This document shows positions 11,023 through 24,175 of a DNA stretch of 64,000 nt, in pieces (position 1 is the first letter of the stretch; each line of letters opens with the position of its first letter). The position numbers were made by a program, and so were the translations under genes. Under the pieces are notes generated by a model. The model made no database searches, was not told where the DNA came from, and worked only from the letters and a program-made list of their open reading frames with translations. The DNA is from Impatiens glandulifera (lineage: Eukaryota > Streptophyta > Magnoliopsida > Ericales > Balsaminaceae): NCBI RefSeq assembly GCF_907164915.1, contig NC_061862.1:85422846-85486845 (forward strand). Reading direction: 5' to 3'.

Positions 11023-12238
11023 CATTGTAAATCACCTTTGACAATTTCAAAAAGAAAATAGACTACTAGTTTTCGCAGATATCTAGACACTTGAAGTGTA
11101 AGATCGACAAACAAAATTAATGCACACCAACAAATATTATTAAGTTATAATTCAATAAATTGTGCATCATTTCAGCCTATTTTTGTTTCTACAAAATTCT
11201 ATAGGAGAAGAATGAGAGAGACAAATGCTCATTGGATTATAATGCATGAACATCCTTTTAATATCTTAGAAGAAAATTTTAATATGATGTTAAAATTGGA
11301 AATATTGGTATTAAAAAAAACATCACGTATCACGTGTCACCCGAAAATTTGATTGTGTGGCTATATATGAACAAGATGAAAAACAATTGAAGAATAAACT
11401 AAGGTTGAAATGTGAGTTTGACAACTTATATGTGGAAGTGTAAAATTCAAAAGATTGAGTATATGGTGGTGACAGGACATTTGATTTGACGGATGTTGAA
11501 AAAATTAGTCAAACTTTATACACAATCCTTCTCCATCTTCAAATGTGTCAAAATTTTGACATTCAAAACAAAATCTATTCTATTTTCATTGACAATGTTT
11601 CAAACAATGACATATCCATCCAATAAAAGATATTAACCACAATCCAAATAAGCATTGTTAACTAAAATATAATAGATTTTGTTTTCAATCCTTATTCTTT
11701 TACACATTTGAAGATGGCATTTGATATTTGTAGACCTCTATGAGGGGAGGAATGTGTATGAAGTTGAGGACTCGTTTTTGCAATCTCTCGTCAGAATCGA
11801 TCCAATATTTTGTCACCACCATATACTCAATCTTTTGATTTTTAAAATTACACATTATTTGTCAAATTCACATTTTTAAATTTGCTTAATTGATCCTTCA
11901 ATTTTTTTCTCGTATTCATACACAGACCACCCAATCAAATTTTATACGGTGACCTGAGATATTTTTTCCATTCAGACATTCTCAACTTTAACATCATATT
12001 AAATCATTTTTCTTCTAAAATAGTGAAATGACTCATGCTAATGAGTAGTTGCCTCTATCATTCTTCTCGTATAGAACTTTATAGAAATAAAAATAGACTT
12101 GACATGATACAATTAAATTGAATTATAACTGAATAATATTTTATGTTGTGCATTTATTTTATTTGTTGATATAACCTTACACGTGTCTAAATATCTTTGA
12201 AAACTATTTTTAGAAATTAACAAATGTGATTTACAATT
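11023..12238. repeat. Long inverted repeat (arms about 600 bp)
   Basis: The left arm (about 11023-11628) and right arm (about 11632-12238) are reverse complements with scattered differences and small indels. Landmarks that match in order from the outside inward: CATTGTAAATCAC, TATNTAGACAC, TTATAATTCAAT, TTCTATANGAGAAGAATGA, TTAATATGATGTTAAA, AAAAGATTGAGTATATGGTG, CATCTTCAAATGTGT and AAAACAAAATCTAT. The transcript of either strand could fold into a ~1.2 kb hairpin. No terminal signature that names the family is clear. Confidence 0.85.
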
Positions 12239-12239
12239 T

Positions 12240-15200
12240 TTTAAACTCTTCCCATACGTCAAATTTCTTAATTTTTTTGTGTGGAAATGAACTCTTATCA
12301 ACCTCCTCCATTTTCATTATCTAAGTTTTTTCAACCTTTTAAATAACATCATTAGAATGGTAGAATTAAGTATCAAGTTAGAATTATCATATTTAAATTA
12401 GAAATATTTGTTAATCATAACAAATGAATTTAACTAGATTCAATAGGATTAGTATCATCTATAATATAATTTAAATTAATTCAGTTAAACATATTTTAAA
12501 AAAACCCAAAACAAAATATATAATTTCGTAATTTTAATAAAATTTTCAGGATTTTCTAATACGATCAATTTTAATACATGTGTAACACTAGTTTTTGTTT
12601 ATTTTGACGTCCAAAAAACATTGTCCAGTCTCCGTATATCGAAATTCGGTCAGAACCCTATGACTTGCCTTTCCACTCAAATTGTTTTTGTCGAGGAGAA
12701 GACACGGGATTTAAAATGGTAGGCTCAACCTCAAGTACTATTTTAGAAAATGTTTACTCGTTCTAAAACAATTCATCGATTTTTCTAGCTCATTTAAGAG
12801 TTGTCACCCACTTAATTTGTTTCGAGAGAAACTAAGAATTTTTTTTATTTTGGCTCGGTGTTTAGGCCACAGACCCGTCCAGATGGACGGTCTCTACTAC
12901 GAAATAATTGACATTTCAAAACATGAAGAATTATTACACTTTATTTTAATTCCAAATCTGAATTGTTCGTCTAAAAATATAACCTACGTATAATCATTCA
13001 TAAAATTATGTCTAGGATGTTCATAATTTTTTGGACAAGACTATAAATTGAAATGACTCTACAAAGCGTTGATAACGAGAGGGCTGAATGGAATCACATA
13101 TCTAAATTTATCCGAAATTAGAATTTTTAATTACAAAATTTTTGTTTAAATTATGAGGACATGGATTTTTCTCATAATTTTTGAATTGTAAAACTCAAGT
13201 AATGAGCATCGAAATTTGGGTAAATTGAGAAACATTTTAAATCGTATACTAAAAATTGGTGAATTGTTTTATTTTGGTTAAACTAATTATTTTTGACTAT
13301 TTTTATATTTTTCAGTTTTTTAAAAATTAGTTTAGGCATTTGTGATAGTATTAGACCACATTCTACTTCATTTGGACGGAGCATCTCGCAACACAGGACA
13401 GGAAGAATCAAATCTTAAGGCCTACTATTTTAAGGAACGGAGCCTCACATTGGACAGTTCGTCGCCGCCGAAGAATTTGTATATTGAATTATATTGTTTA
13501 TCTTTCTTCCTAATGATATGTTATTAGTTAGATTAATCTTTAGATAGTTGTTCTCGAGACTCAAGAACAAACCTCAACTAAAGTCTATCAAACTCTCTAC
13601 CTAAATTGAAAATATTAATTGATGATTAAATTATAACATATGGTTAACCAATCAATCAACTAACATTTCTAAGGCAATAGTACAAACAACATACAAGTAA
13701 ACACCGACGAAAACACAAATAGAATATGAACAGACAAATCAAGTTTAAAATAGAAATTAAGTTTTCAATGGATGAATTCAATACAATGTTCAAGAAGGAG
13801 TTTATGACCGGCACAAAATAAATTCTTTAGGCTAAGTGAGGATGATAAGCCGATGACACTTCGACGAGCTACCAAGTCTCCAATGTCATCTCTTCTTTCT
13901 TACTGATCTTCCTTAATCTCCTTCTATGAGAACAAATTACTAAACTAGAGAGGGCTAAGAAGCCAAAAATAACATCTATGTCTTCTCTCCCAAAAATCTT
14001 AGGTGTCTCTTTGTGAATATTGCTTATTCATTGACACTTGAGGTTTTTCTTCATTCCTACGTGGGACAAATGTTTTATATTTGTAAATGAAGTTAGAAAA
14101 TATCTTAGGATCTTAACGTGGGACAATTGGCTAGGCTTCTTATTCATCAATCCTTCACACTTGATTTTAAAAAAAAAAATCGGATCATTTATTAAAAAAA
14201 TAATATTAGTATTTATTTTATTATACATTCGCCACTTTGCCTTATTTATTTTATTATATTTGTTTTCACAATTTTAGTTTTATTAAAATTTTCGAATTTT
14301 AATTAATTTGCTTCCGACTAATACGACACCGTTTTCAATTTTTTTATTTTTATTTTTAATCTTGTGCAATGAGCCTTCGATTTTTTAAAAACAAGTTTTA
14401 AGGCTCAAGATCTATAAACTACAACTTGAAATTGATTGCATTTAGTCTTAAGATTAAGTTGTAAACCTCCCATTAAACTTTTTTGAATGACTGATTGATT
14501 ACTAGCCTACAATAAGAAAAACAAATTCAAGTAAGTAAGTTTTATTTATAATGAAACTCAACAAATAAATAACTTTGATGTAAACTACAACAAAACAATA
14601 AGAAAATAGATATTCAGATTATAAAAGAGGATGAAGAAGATGATGATTGGAAGAAAATACTCACGTATAGAAAGGGAAAAAGTTAGAAAGAAAAAAAATA
14701 TGAGAAATGTGTTTATGGTTTCTATTATATATATATTTATAATATTTATAAAAGTGAGTTACTCGAACGGGAAATATAATGCTCGAATTCGAGCTCGATT
14801 ACAAAATTGAGCTATTCGAACTTGGTCAAACTGAGTTCGAGTCGAGTTTTGACCAAGTTTCTCACGAACAACTTGACTCGTTTACACCGTACAGTACAAT
14901 GAGCCTTATAAAAATAAATTTTCAACTCAAAATTTGTAAAATTATAAATCAAAGAGGGGGATTAAAATGAGTATCTTAAAAAAAATGTCAATAAGTTATT
15001 CATTTGTGTTGACATGTATAAACAACTTATATAAGAATTACCACTTATAACTTATTGTTTAATTTAATTATGTTTATAATAATACAATGGATAGAGAAAA
15101 ATAGAATTGCTTCTAATATTGTTAATTTGATACTTTAAATTCAAATAGTTGGAACTTAGATCCTATCCTATTTAACTTATAATGAGGTCAAGTTCGGAAG

Positions 15201-17370
15201 GAGATATTTTTCAAGATTGGATAAAGCACTCACAATGTTGAAGGGACTATTAGAAGAAGTCTAAGTTCTATCACTCATAAAAAGTTCCTTAACTTTTGAG
15301 TAATCTAATTAAAAATAATAACTTGACCTTAAATATAAGGAAATCAGAATGGTAATCAACTAACCAATTCATATTAAATATGAAGTGTTCTAACTTTTTT
15401 TTTTCTTTTTCTTTTATGCTAAAAAGTTAGCATTACACTTACCGTCGTCTGACCACATTTTAACTTAAATTGTTTTAAGGGTAAGTTGAACACATGACAT
15501 TTAACCTCTTAAAAATCATTCTTACCCTCTTAAACTTGAACTACCTTAATTTCTAACTTATTATCATTTATTATCATTGCCATAAAAAAAATTAAGGATA
15601 AACTATTCATACCTTGCAAATCTACGATAATTGGATTTTAGGAAACATAAATACTAATATTTACATGAATACGTATTTAGGTTATCATACCAGTTAATTT
15701 TTTTTTATTATTTAGTTGAAGAGAAATCGTCGATGTTTCGATGAGCGTAATCGTTTGATACGTATCATTTATAGTGCTATTATTATGACGTTTTTTTATA
15801 TTCGTTCCAGAAAACAAATGGAGTTGGTGGAGAAGTTATTCGTTCTTCTTGAGAATATACCAACTCGATAACATGTTGGATAACGTGTTTGTATTTTTTT
15901 TATAATGCTAACATTATTTTTAAACAAACCTTATCAGTTTTAATATACAGGGAGCATTTTTTTTAAATAAAATAAAATACTAATAATTAAGTGGGTTAAT
16001 TTTGTCTAACTTTTTTTTATTTAAGTATGTTATAGCCCAACATGTGGGTAGACCCGACACCGAGTTTGGGCTGCCCAACCCCGATATAAAAGAAATGTGA
16101 TTTTTTTTCACTATATATAGTTTAAAAAATTGTTTTTGGTGTGATTTGAACTCATCAAAAATAATAGCTAGCCTCTAAACATGTTTGAAAAAAAGGGTCA
16201 TCAATTTTTTTTATATAACATGATCTAAAAATTTATAAAAAAATCTTCTTATTTAAACACATCTTTATTAAATATAAAAAAATCACTCATTTTTTACATT
16301 TTATAATTTTCAAAACTGATTATGATGGTAACAATTACTAATTTTAGTATAACTCTATCATAAAGTAAAGAAAAACTTAATACCATTGAAACTTCTTAAT
16401 GAAAAAAGTAAGTCTCTAAGAAATTTCAATATCTGTATTTGAAAATTTGGGTTTTTAGAATCTGAATTTTTGAATAAATTTCAAATCGTAACATTTTAAA
16501 AATTGTTTTGTACTATGATTCTTTCTATGTTGGACAGTAAATAGTTTATTTTTATATAAGTATTTTAGTAAATATTAGAAATATAAATAATAGTTTATGT
16601 CTAATTTTTCTTTTATTTGAAATTAATAAAAAAAAGGGCCGGTGTGGTGCCGAAACGACTATAAAAAACATATTTTTCAATTGCTTTCTTTAAATTTGAT
16701 GAATAAATTATAGTGATAATGAATGAGGGACATAATTATATTGATGCGGTTATCAGGACAGATCCAGAAAGCAGGGATGTGTTTGAAAAAAAATCGGAAT
16801 AAACTTAAAAAAATAATGAGAAAATTGGAATAGTTTTGATTTTTTTTTTAATATTAGATAAAGAAATATTTAATTAAATTTAAAAAAAATTAAAAATTAT
16901 GAAATAATCCGCCACATTTTAACAGTTAAATATATATATAATTTTTTTTTGGGCGGACTACATAGATCCTCCTGTGTTCCTATGACTCATGTGTTCCTAT
17001 GGGGCTAAAATATAGTGGAAGAGCTAGTTTCATGCAGTTTTTTTAAGATTCTTGGTGGAATTTTACTTATTTTTTAAACATATATTATCTCCTTATTATA
17101 TCACTATCATTCTTATTATTAAAACACTTATTTATATCAATTTAAATACTTCTACTATATCTTTAAAAATTTTAATTTTTTTTCTCGACAAAACCCCAAA
17201 AATTCTACAAAAACCAATATGGAACCAGCCTTAAAAATTATTATATACGGGCAGTTGAGTGGATAATCAAAATATTTGACTATTTCTAAAAAGATAAGAA
17301 ATAAATAATGTTAGAAAGCCATAAATCTGAAAAATTTGAGAGAGGGTGAATCACAACCTATTATGCAATG
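12240..17370. other. Unassigned AT-rich spacer with small repeat remnants
   Basis: No host gene could be supported. Landmarks: 14765-14885 has CTCGAATTCGAGCTCG-type motifs that resemble subterminal parts of plant MITEs; 15420-15560 has a third SINE-like relic; 16030-16095 has a GC-richer fragment (CCCGACACCGAGTTTGGGC) that looks like a transposon relic. The longest open frames (under 80 codons) have no recognisable content. Confidence 0.4.
15420..15560 (-). repeat. tRNA-derived SINE-like relic
   Basis: Plus-strand GTTGAACACATGACATTTAA followed by CTCTTAAA and CTTGAACTACCTTA aligns with the copy at 9.8 kb (TCGAACACGTGACATTTTGG, then TCTCTTAAA). It has diverged more. Confidence 0.35.
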
Positions 17371-17376
17371 GAGGTT

Positions 17377-17488
17377 GTGGTTGAGTGACTCTCTAAAGCA
17401 ATGAATGATGATGAGGAAGAGTGATTCCTCGTTGGTAGAGGAGGGTGGTTGAGTGACTCTCCAAAGTAATGAATGATGATGATGAGGA
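17377..17488 (+). repeat. Direct repeat of about 41 bp, two copies 68 bp apart
   Basis: GTGGTTGAGTGACTCTCYAA AGYAATGAATGATGATGAGGA occurs at 17377-17417 and 17445-17488. The second copy has one extra GAT triplet. Confidence 0.85.
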
Positions 17489-17599
17489 ATGAACTAGTAG
17501 GCAGACGTGGATAGCTAGTGAGTCACACCGACCATCGGTTTTCACTCGGATCTCCATGCAACCACTAAGGCCGTTTCTTGCGACAGGCTTGGAGAAGCA

Positions 17600-19272
17600 C
17601 ATCAAATAGGTGGAAGATGATACTAGAGTAGACGCGGTCAAAACATTGTTGAATGCTCAAGTCGGGATTCTATTGCTCAAAACCAAGGTGGAAGCACTGA
17701 CTTTAATGATCAGCAAGGGAAAGACAGACTACGTCCAATTCCTTAGGCCAAGGGAAGTGGCGGGAGTGGGTCATCGATTGGAGTTGTTGCTGTAGTTTTA
17801 GGCGATACTCAAGTTATGGGTAATAGAGGAAGCATGTCAGCTAGGAGTTTTGTTGATGCTCCTAAAATTGGTTGTTTTCAGGTCGGGGACAAACGATGGT
17901 TGCGGGTCGTCGATGGGGGATATTGTTCAGGATGTAGCGGGACAGTCTGATCCTCAGAAGGTTGGATCTCCATCATATGCGGATAAGGTGAATAGCCAAA
18001 GGAGAGCAATTTGGTCAGATTGGTCCAAGATGGTGGTTACAAGTACGAAATCCTTTGAGTTTGGTACAATGGTTGATCGATTGAATGTGGTGACAATCTT
18101 TGAGATCAAGAACTGTAAGCGCAGGAAGATCGAGTTGGGATTGGGTCACTTAAAACTTCCACATCGTTACTTGTCCTCATCATCATGGAAGAAAAGGTGT
18201 CTTGGACCAGGTCCACTTCGTGGTGAATTTTGGTTCGAGTTCAACTCCCGTGGAAGGTATGTTGCTCTATGGGTTGATTACCAAACTGTATTCATTATGC
18301 CTAATGATAAGAGTATAATTCCATTAGTGGAAGAAAGAATTCGACACCTTGAGAATGATAAAAATAAGGACAATATTAGTGGCACAACGTTTAATAACTT
18401 GGCTGATGAGGAACTTAATACTGAATATAAGTGTTATGGTAAGGAGGAGCGAGATTGCATAGAAAGGCTACCCAAACACATGAGAGTTCCAATAGTACTT
18501 GGGTCTAGTTATTTGGGCTACCCACGACCTGTTGGAGCATTGAGTGCTTGAAAAAAGCGGATGAAAAATTAGGTAGATATGAGGAGATTGACGAAAATAC
18601 CGAACTAAAATGTAAGGTCGGATGGGCAAGAATTCGTGTGGGTCTGGTGGAACAAATGCTGAATACTATTGTCCTGCAACATGGTATGTTTATGTATAAG
18701 GTTGTGGTGTGTCCTGAATGGACTTTGAGAATGTCAATGTCAAGTTCTAATTTTTGTCTAAATTGTGGGGAGAAAGATGTACCAGTTCAGACTTCTCCTA
18801 TACGGAACCAAAAGAGAAAAATATATTGGGTTCAACTTCGCAACCAATTGATGTAGATAATTGTTCAAATTAGGGGATTAAATTCGATGAGGCTGTGGTG
18901 GGTGTGGCAGATATTCACCAAAACGATGAACCGGGTAGCACAATGGAGAAGGAGGGTCAGGATTGCGAGATCGAGTGTAAATCACCGGGATTAACCTTTG
19001 GGTTGGTACATGAATCATCACCTTCTTCGAATTCAATTTACTAGTGATGTCTAAGTAGTCCCCTCTAGTCCTTTTAGGTTCGAAAATAAGTGGTTAATCA
19101 GGGACGACTTTGTGACGCGTGTGCAAGAATGGTGGGGGTCTCAAGTTCCTTCCGATTCAGCATCATCAAAACTTTTTATGAATTTGAAGAACTTACGTAA
19201 GCTACTAAAAAGTTTGTATGTGGGTGAATGTGCAATATTTTGTGTAAAGGCCAATGATTTATGTACTAAGAT
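17600..19272 (+). pseudogene. L1-type LINE, 5' part (ORF1-like and end of endonuclease region)
   Basis: The left part (17850-18856) is an ORF1-like region interrupted at 18551. It shows AR.RVGL and FMYKVVVCPEW followed by FCLNCGEKD, comparable to the DUF4283 plus zinc-knuckle architecture of plant LINE ORF1. From 19077, PFRFENKWLIRDDFV and EWWGS match the end of the plant LINE endonuclease region, and LRKLLK..DLCTKI leads towards the reverse transcriptase. Most of the endonuclease is missing. The frame breaks off at the hAT insertion and continues at 22468. Confidence 0.68.
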
Positions 19273-22200
19273 CAGTGTTCTAAATGGACGCCACCTAGGC
19301 GGTAGGCGGTCCAACACCGCTCCGCCTATACATGAGGCGGTCAAATTATTTAATTATTAATTATTTTTAATTAATTAATTAATTACTAATATTTATATAT
19401 ATATATATATATATATAAATTTAATAAAAAACTCTTTATCTCCAACTATTTATTTAAATTTTGAAATGACTCTTTACATTCCAATTCATTTCTTTTCTTC
19501 TTTTCCGTTTCTTATCTCATTCACCTCACTTTGCTTGATCACATACATCTTCTTCGATCTTCTACCTCTTCTTCGGCTCGTCTACCTCTTCTTCAATTTG
19601 TCTACCTCTTTTTCAGCTCGTTTATCTCTTCTTCAGCTCGTCTACTTCTTCTTCAACTCGTCTATCTCTTCTTTAGGTCATCTATCTTTTCTTCAGTATA
19701 TTAGGTTATTTGAATCTATGTGCAGTATACTTGTTTATTTAGATTTTTCTTATTTATATAATTATATTAAGTTATTTAGTAATTATTTATAGATTATAAG
19801 ATATTTAGAGATAAGTAGAAATAATTGACCTATTTAGTCTCTTATCTAAATGATTAATATTAGGTTATTTGAATGACGGAAAAAGATAAACAGTTAAAAG
19901 TGATTCAAGTGGAATTGAAGAGAAAATCTAATGATATCATTTGGAGTTATGGGGTGTTATATTCCAAAGAGAAACGAGATTGGATCACTTGCAAGTTATG
20001 TAAGAAACTTATTAAAGGAGGTGTTCATAGAATGAAACACCATATTGTTGGTATTGTTGGACAAGTTGAAGCATGCCCTAAAGCATCCGATGAAGACAAA
20101 AGAAGAGTCAAAGATTTTCTTGAAAATATTTATGATAAAAAACGTGCAAATGCTGAAGAGCTAAAAGAAGAGAGAGCTGAAGTTAATATAGATGTTGAAG
20201 ATGATTTGACAATTGAGACAAATTCTGTAAGAAAAAAGTCAAAGCACCTTGGCCTATTGATAAGTGGTCTTCCACCATTGATCCAACAAAAGTAAGGCAA
20301 CAAAGTATAAATGATGCACTTAAGCTGAAATTTACAAATGATGTGCATGCATATCATGGCAGGTTCCCTTCCATGCAATTTACAATTCAAGTTTTCGACA
20401 ATTTGTAGAAGCGATTGGACAATTTGACCCAAGCTACAAAACTCCAAGTCAATATCTTCTAAGAGAGCCACTTTTGAAGCAAGAAGTTGAGAAAACTAAG
20501 TTATCTCTAAAAATACATGAAGAAGAGTGGTTGAAAAATGGGTGTTCAATAATGACCGATGCATGGACGGACCGTAAGAGAAGAAGTATTATGAATTTAT
20601 GTGTCAATTGAAAATTAAGCACTTTATTTCTAGGTTATATTGAAGAATCAATGGAAGCTCACACTAGGACTTACATATTCGAGTATGTGGAAAAATATAT
20701 CAATAAAATTGGACCTCAACACGTTGTTCAAGTAGCAACGGACAACGCCACAAACAATATGGCAGCAACTGAGTTTTTGAAGGTTAAACAACCTCATATT
20801 TTTTGGACTTGTGCGACTCGTACAATTAATCTCATGCTTGAATCAATAGGAAAACTATCAAAGTTTAGTGGAGTGTTGGAGAAAGAAAAAGCCCTAACAA
20901 TATTTATATATGCACACATAAAACTTTGGCAATTATGAGGAAATATACTAAGAAAAGAGATATTGTGAGGCTTGGGGTGACTAGATTTGCCACCTCCTTT
21001 TTGACATTGGAAAGTCTTCAAGGAAAGAAAGATCAATTGAGACTTATGTTTACATCTGATGAATGGAGCAAAACAAAATTACGGACTAGTGTGCAAGGTA
21101 AAGCGGCAGAGGCTATAGTAACAAACATTTCATTTTGGAATGGGGTTTCTTTGTCTTTGAATGTTTTTACCCCTTTAGTGAAAGTTCTACGTCTTGTTAA
21201 TGGTGACAAAAAAACCCTCAATGGCATTGTTATTTGGAGAACTTAAACAAGCCAAGAGATAAAAAAAAACTTCAAAAAAGAAGAAAATGCCATCCCTCTT
21301 TTGAAGATTATTGATACAAAGTCCAATGGTAGACTTGATAACCCTTTGCATTACACTACTTATTTATTGAATCCATTTTCTTACTTCAAAGATTCAAGCA
21401 TACATAAAGATGCCAATATTATGAATGAGTTCTTGAATTGTGTTGAGAAAGTTTTTTCCTATCGATACAAATATGCAATCTATCATTTCCAATGTAGAAT
21501 TGTTGAATTATAAGAACAAATCTGGAAATTTTAGTAGGAAAATAGCGATTGGAGCATATGAGAAGGTGGATGTGTATCATGATTTTGATCCGGGTAAATT
21601 TCTTATCCTTATTTTTATCCGTTAACATTTAACATACAAGTCACTTTTACCATTTATTTTTTTTCCTCTTTATTTTTAAGTTGGATGGTGGTCCAATTAT
21701 GGTAGTGACACTCCAAACTTATAAAGAATGACAATGAGATTTATTTCATTGTCTAGTAGTTCTTCGGGGTGTGAAAGAATTTGAAGGTGTATGTATTTTT
21801 TATAAATTATAGTTTTATTATCTATTAATTATTATTATTTTTATTTATAATTTAATAATTGATTAGATACATACTAAGAAGAGGAATAGACTTGAGACAT
21901 CAAGGTTGAATGATCTAGTATATGTCAAATTCAACGCCAATCTTATGAAGAAGAAAAGTAAAAGAGAAACAAGTGGAGATTTGTTTTTATGTTCTCAAGA
22001 TAGTGAAGCTCAAGATTGGCTTATTGAGGGTGGTGATGAAGATGAGGTCGAGCGAGGTTCAGGACTTACTTGGAAGATGGTGGCAGAGGCTTCAGGGGGA
22101 AGATGAAGTACTAAGACCAAGGAGGAGTGAAATGAGCATCACCATTAGAGAAATTGACGAGGATTTAAATACATCAGATGAGGAACATGAAGAAAAATGT

Positions 22201-22467
22201 TGATTTTGAGTCCAATGATTAGAGAATTATGAATGTGGCTGATGGTGCATACATAGATGATTTAGAAGATTAATTATGCTTACATACTTATTTTTGTTAA
22301 ATGTTACTATGTTGGAGAATATTAATTTGACTTTTTGGTAAAATGATAATTATAGAACATCTTTATTATATTTGTATTTAAATTTATTTATATTTATATT
22401 CAACCGCTTAGGCACCCGAGGAAGTAGGCAGTCACTTACCGCCCCACCACCGCCATTTAGAAAATTG
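19273..22467 (+). mobile_element. hAT (Ac-like) transposon, 3195 bp, full length with 8-bp TSD
   Basis: The ends are CAGTGTTCTAAATGG (left) and, as reverse complement, CAATTTTCTAAATGG (right): 13 of 15 match. The 8-bp target duplication ACTAAGAT (19265-19272 and 22468-22475) is perfect. Subterminal GGCGGT/ACCGCC-rich repeats follow both ends (AGGCGGTAGGCGG near 19310; TTACCGCCCCACCACCGCC near 22438-22455), as in plant hAT elements. Removing it rejoins the LINE frame exactly (DLCTKI then NVLDKVKEV). This element therefore inserted after the LINE. Confidence 0.93.
19873..22205 (+). pseudogene. hAT transposase (BED zinc finger, DUF659, hAT dimerisation), decayed
   Basis: The ATG at 19873 opens a 140-codon frame with a BED zinc finger: WSYGVLYSKEKRDWITCKLC, with the Cys pair CKLC and the His pair in HRMKHH (residues about 27-56). 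After a frame break near 20295 come GCSIMTDAWTDRKRRSIMN (20527-20590; DUF659, catalytic Asp region), VATDNATNN and IFWTCATRTINLML. The C-terminal hAT dimerisation region has WWSNYGSDTPNL (21686-21720) and SSSSGCER. Two short introns restore the frame: 21594-21680 and 21787-21866. The end reads IHTKKRNRLETSRLNDLVYV. Stops at about 20296, 20608, 20936 and 21244 make it non-functional. Confidence 0.88.
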
Positions 22468-24175
22468 ACTAAGATTAATGTTCTCGATAAGGTGAAAGAG
22501 GTTCGTAATATTTTAGTAGAAGAGGTTAGCTCTCATATTTTGCTAGTTAGTAATCTTCTTGAGCCGTGTAAAGAAGAAGAAATCGGGGCTAGACAACACA
22601 TCAGAACTACTTGGCTGAGAGTTGTGGATAAAAATAAAAAATTCTTTCAAGGTGTCTCGAAGGCACATGCTAGGAACAATGCAATTATTTTAATTTCGGT
22701 GTAGGGTGTTACTCATGATTGTGAGCCTGCGATTTTAAATAATATTGTGCAATTATATAAAGATTTATTCAAGGAACCACATATGGTTAAAACAAAGTTG
22801 GATGGTGTGAATTTTTCTACTATTAGTGTGGAGCAAAAGGACACATTGGAAGCTCGTTTCACGGAAAAATAAGTGGAAGCAACGATAATGGGTTGTGGGA
22901 GTGATAAGGCCCCGAGAAGCGATGAATTTACTATAACCTTCTTTAAAAAAATGTGATTTTTTCTAAAAAATGATATCATAGAAGCGATCGAGCATTTTAT
23001 AAATTCTCATCATTTGACAAGAGTTGGAACTCTTCGCTAATTTGTCTAATTCGCAAAGCGCCCGGAACTATTGATGTGAAATTTTTTTGGAGTGACAATA
23101 AGAATGAGTATTTGGAGTGGCATCGCTAATCGAACAATAGGAATGCAGTATTTGGAGTGGAATCTCATTAATGTGGAAGTCTTTTTGTGGACAATACAGA
23201 TGTTTGGTTGGCAATGACTCTTCGATTAGTATTTGGGATGACGTATGGTCTAGTGTTAGAAGTCTTTCTGTATCGTACATGGCCCTTTCCTCGATTGCTA
23301 TATTTAGAGATGTTATAGTCAAAAACATGTTTAACGTAAGTTCTAATGGTTTTGTAATGAGAATCATATATAGAAGAAGACTAAATGCTGAAGAGTTAGC
23401 TTCACATGATAGAGTGTTGAACTTGGTGGGGGTGTAAAAAGGCGAATCCTTCTTTGTGTGATATTTTGCGTTGACAAGATATTGATAATTTAAGTTTAGT
23501 CATTTTACTCTTTAATTACGGATAATGCTCCTTACAATCTCATATGGGAGAAGTTGTGGGACTCTAAGTTTCCATTGAAGAGCTCATTCTTTGGATGGAG
23601 TGTCATGCATGGAGGGATTTTGACAGATGATAAATGCATGAAAAATGGTGTATTATGGCAAGTCGTTGTAGAATGTGTCATAAAGAAGCGTAGTCGATGC
23701 CTCACTTGATATTACACTATGATGGAGTGATTGCGATTTGTAGTTTATTATGGAACACAATTGGTATTCAGTGGGTTATGCCAGAATCCATCGTTAGTTA
23801 TTGAGAAGTGTGGATAAAGACGGTGAGTTCGGTTGGTCTGAGTTGTTGGACCCCTATCTCACTTATCTTCTGGTGGATAATTTGGCTTGAAAAAACCAAG
23901 TAATCGTTATTGACCAATACATTTAATTCATAATTATATTATTATGACAATCGGGGAGGTTTTATTGGGTAAACCAATTGAAACAGTTGGTGAACTCATT
24001 GATCTTCTTGAATATCTCTATGCTCGTTAAAATTTGTTCTTTTTATTATGATTATTGGTGAAATATTTTGTGTTGTGTTTTTTTTAAATGTTTTCTTTCG
24101 ATTTTTGTAATGTTTTTGTCGTTGAGCCTAAACGACTCTCATTTATATAATTTTGCATAAAACCATTTAAAAAAA
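22468..24175 (+). pseudogene. L1-type LINE, 3' part (pre-RT, C-terminal and zf-RVT region)
   Basis: This continues the LINE of 17600-19272. The pre-RT region has KNKKFFQGVSKAHARNN, KLDGVNFSTISVEQKD and GCGSDKAPRSDEFT, followed by SSLICLIRKAPGTIDVK (about 23028-23078). The sequence then jumps to the C-terminal region, so the catalytic RT palm (Y/FxDD box) is deleted. SISIWDDVWSSVRSL and RRRLNAEELASHDRVL (23217-23430) and CRMCHKEA..SMPHLILHYD (23670-23725; zf-RVT) are typical. A short A-rich end occurs at about 24166-24175. There are many stops. Confidence 0.82.

Noticed and set aside
13342..14277. Several 60-80 codon frames in the 12-17 kb spacer
   Set aside because: AT-driven composition with no known motif and no splice-compatible neighbours; treated as chance frames.
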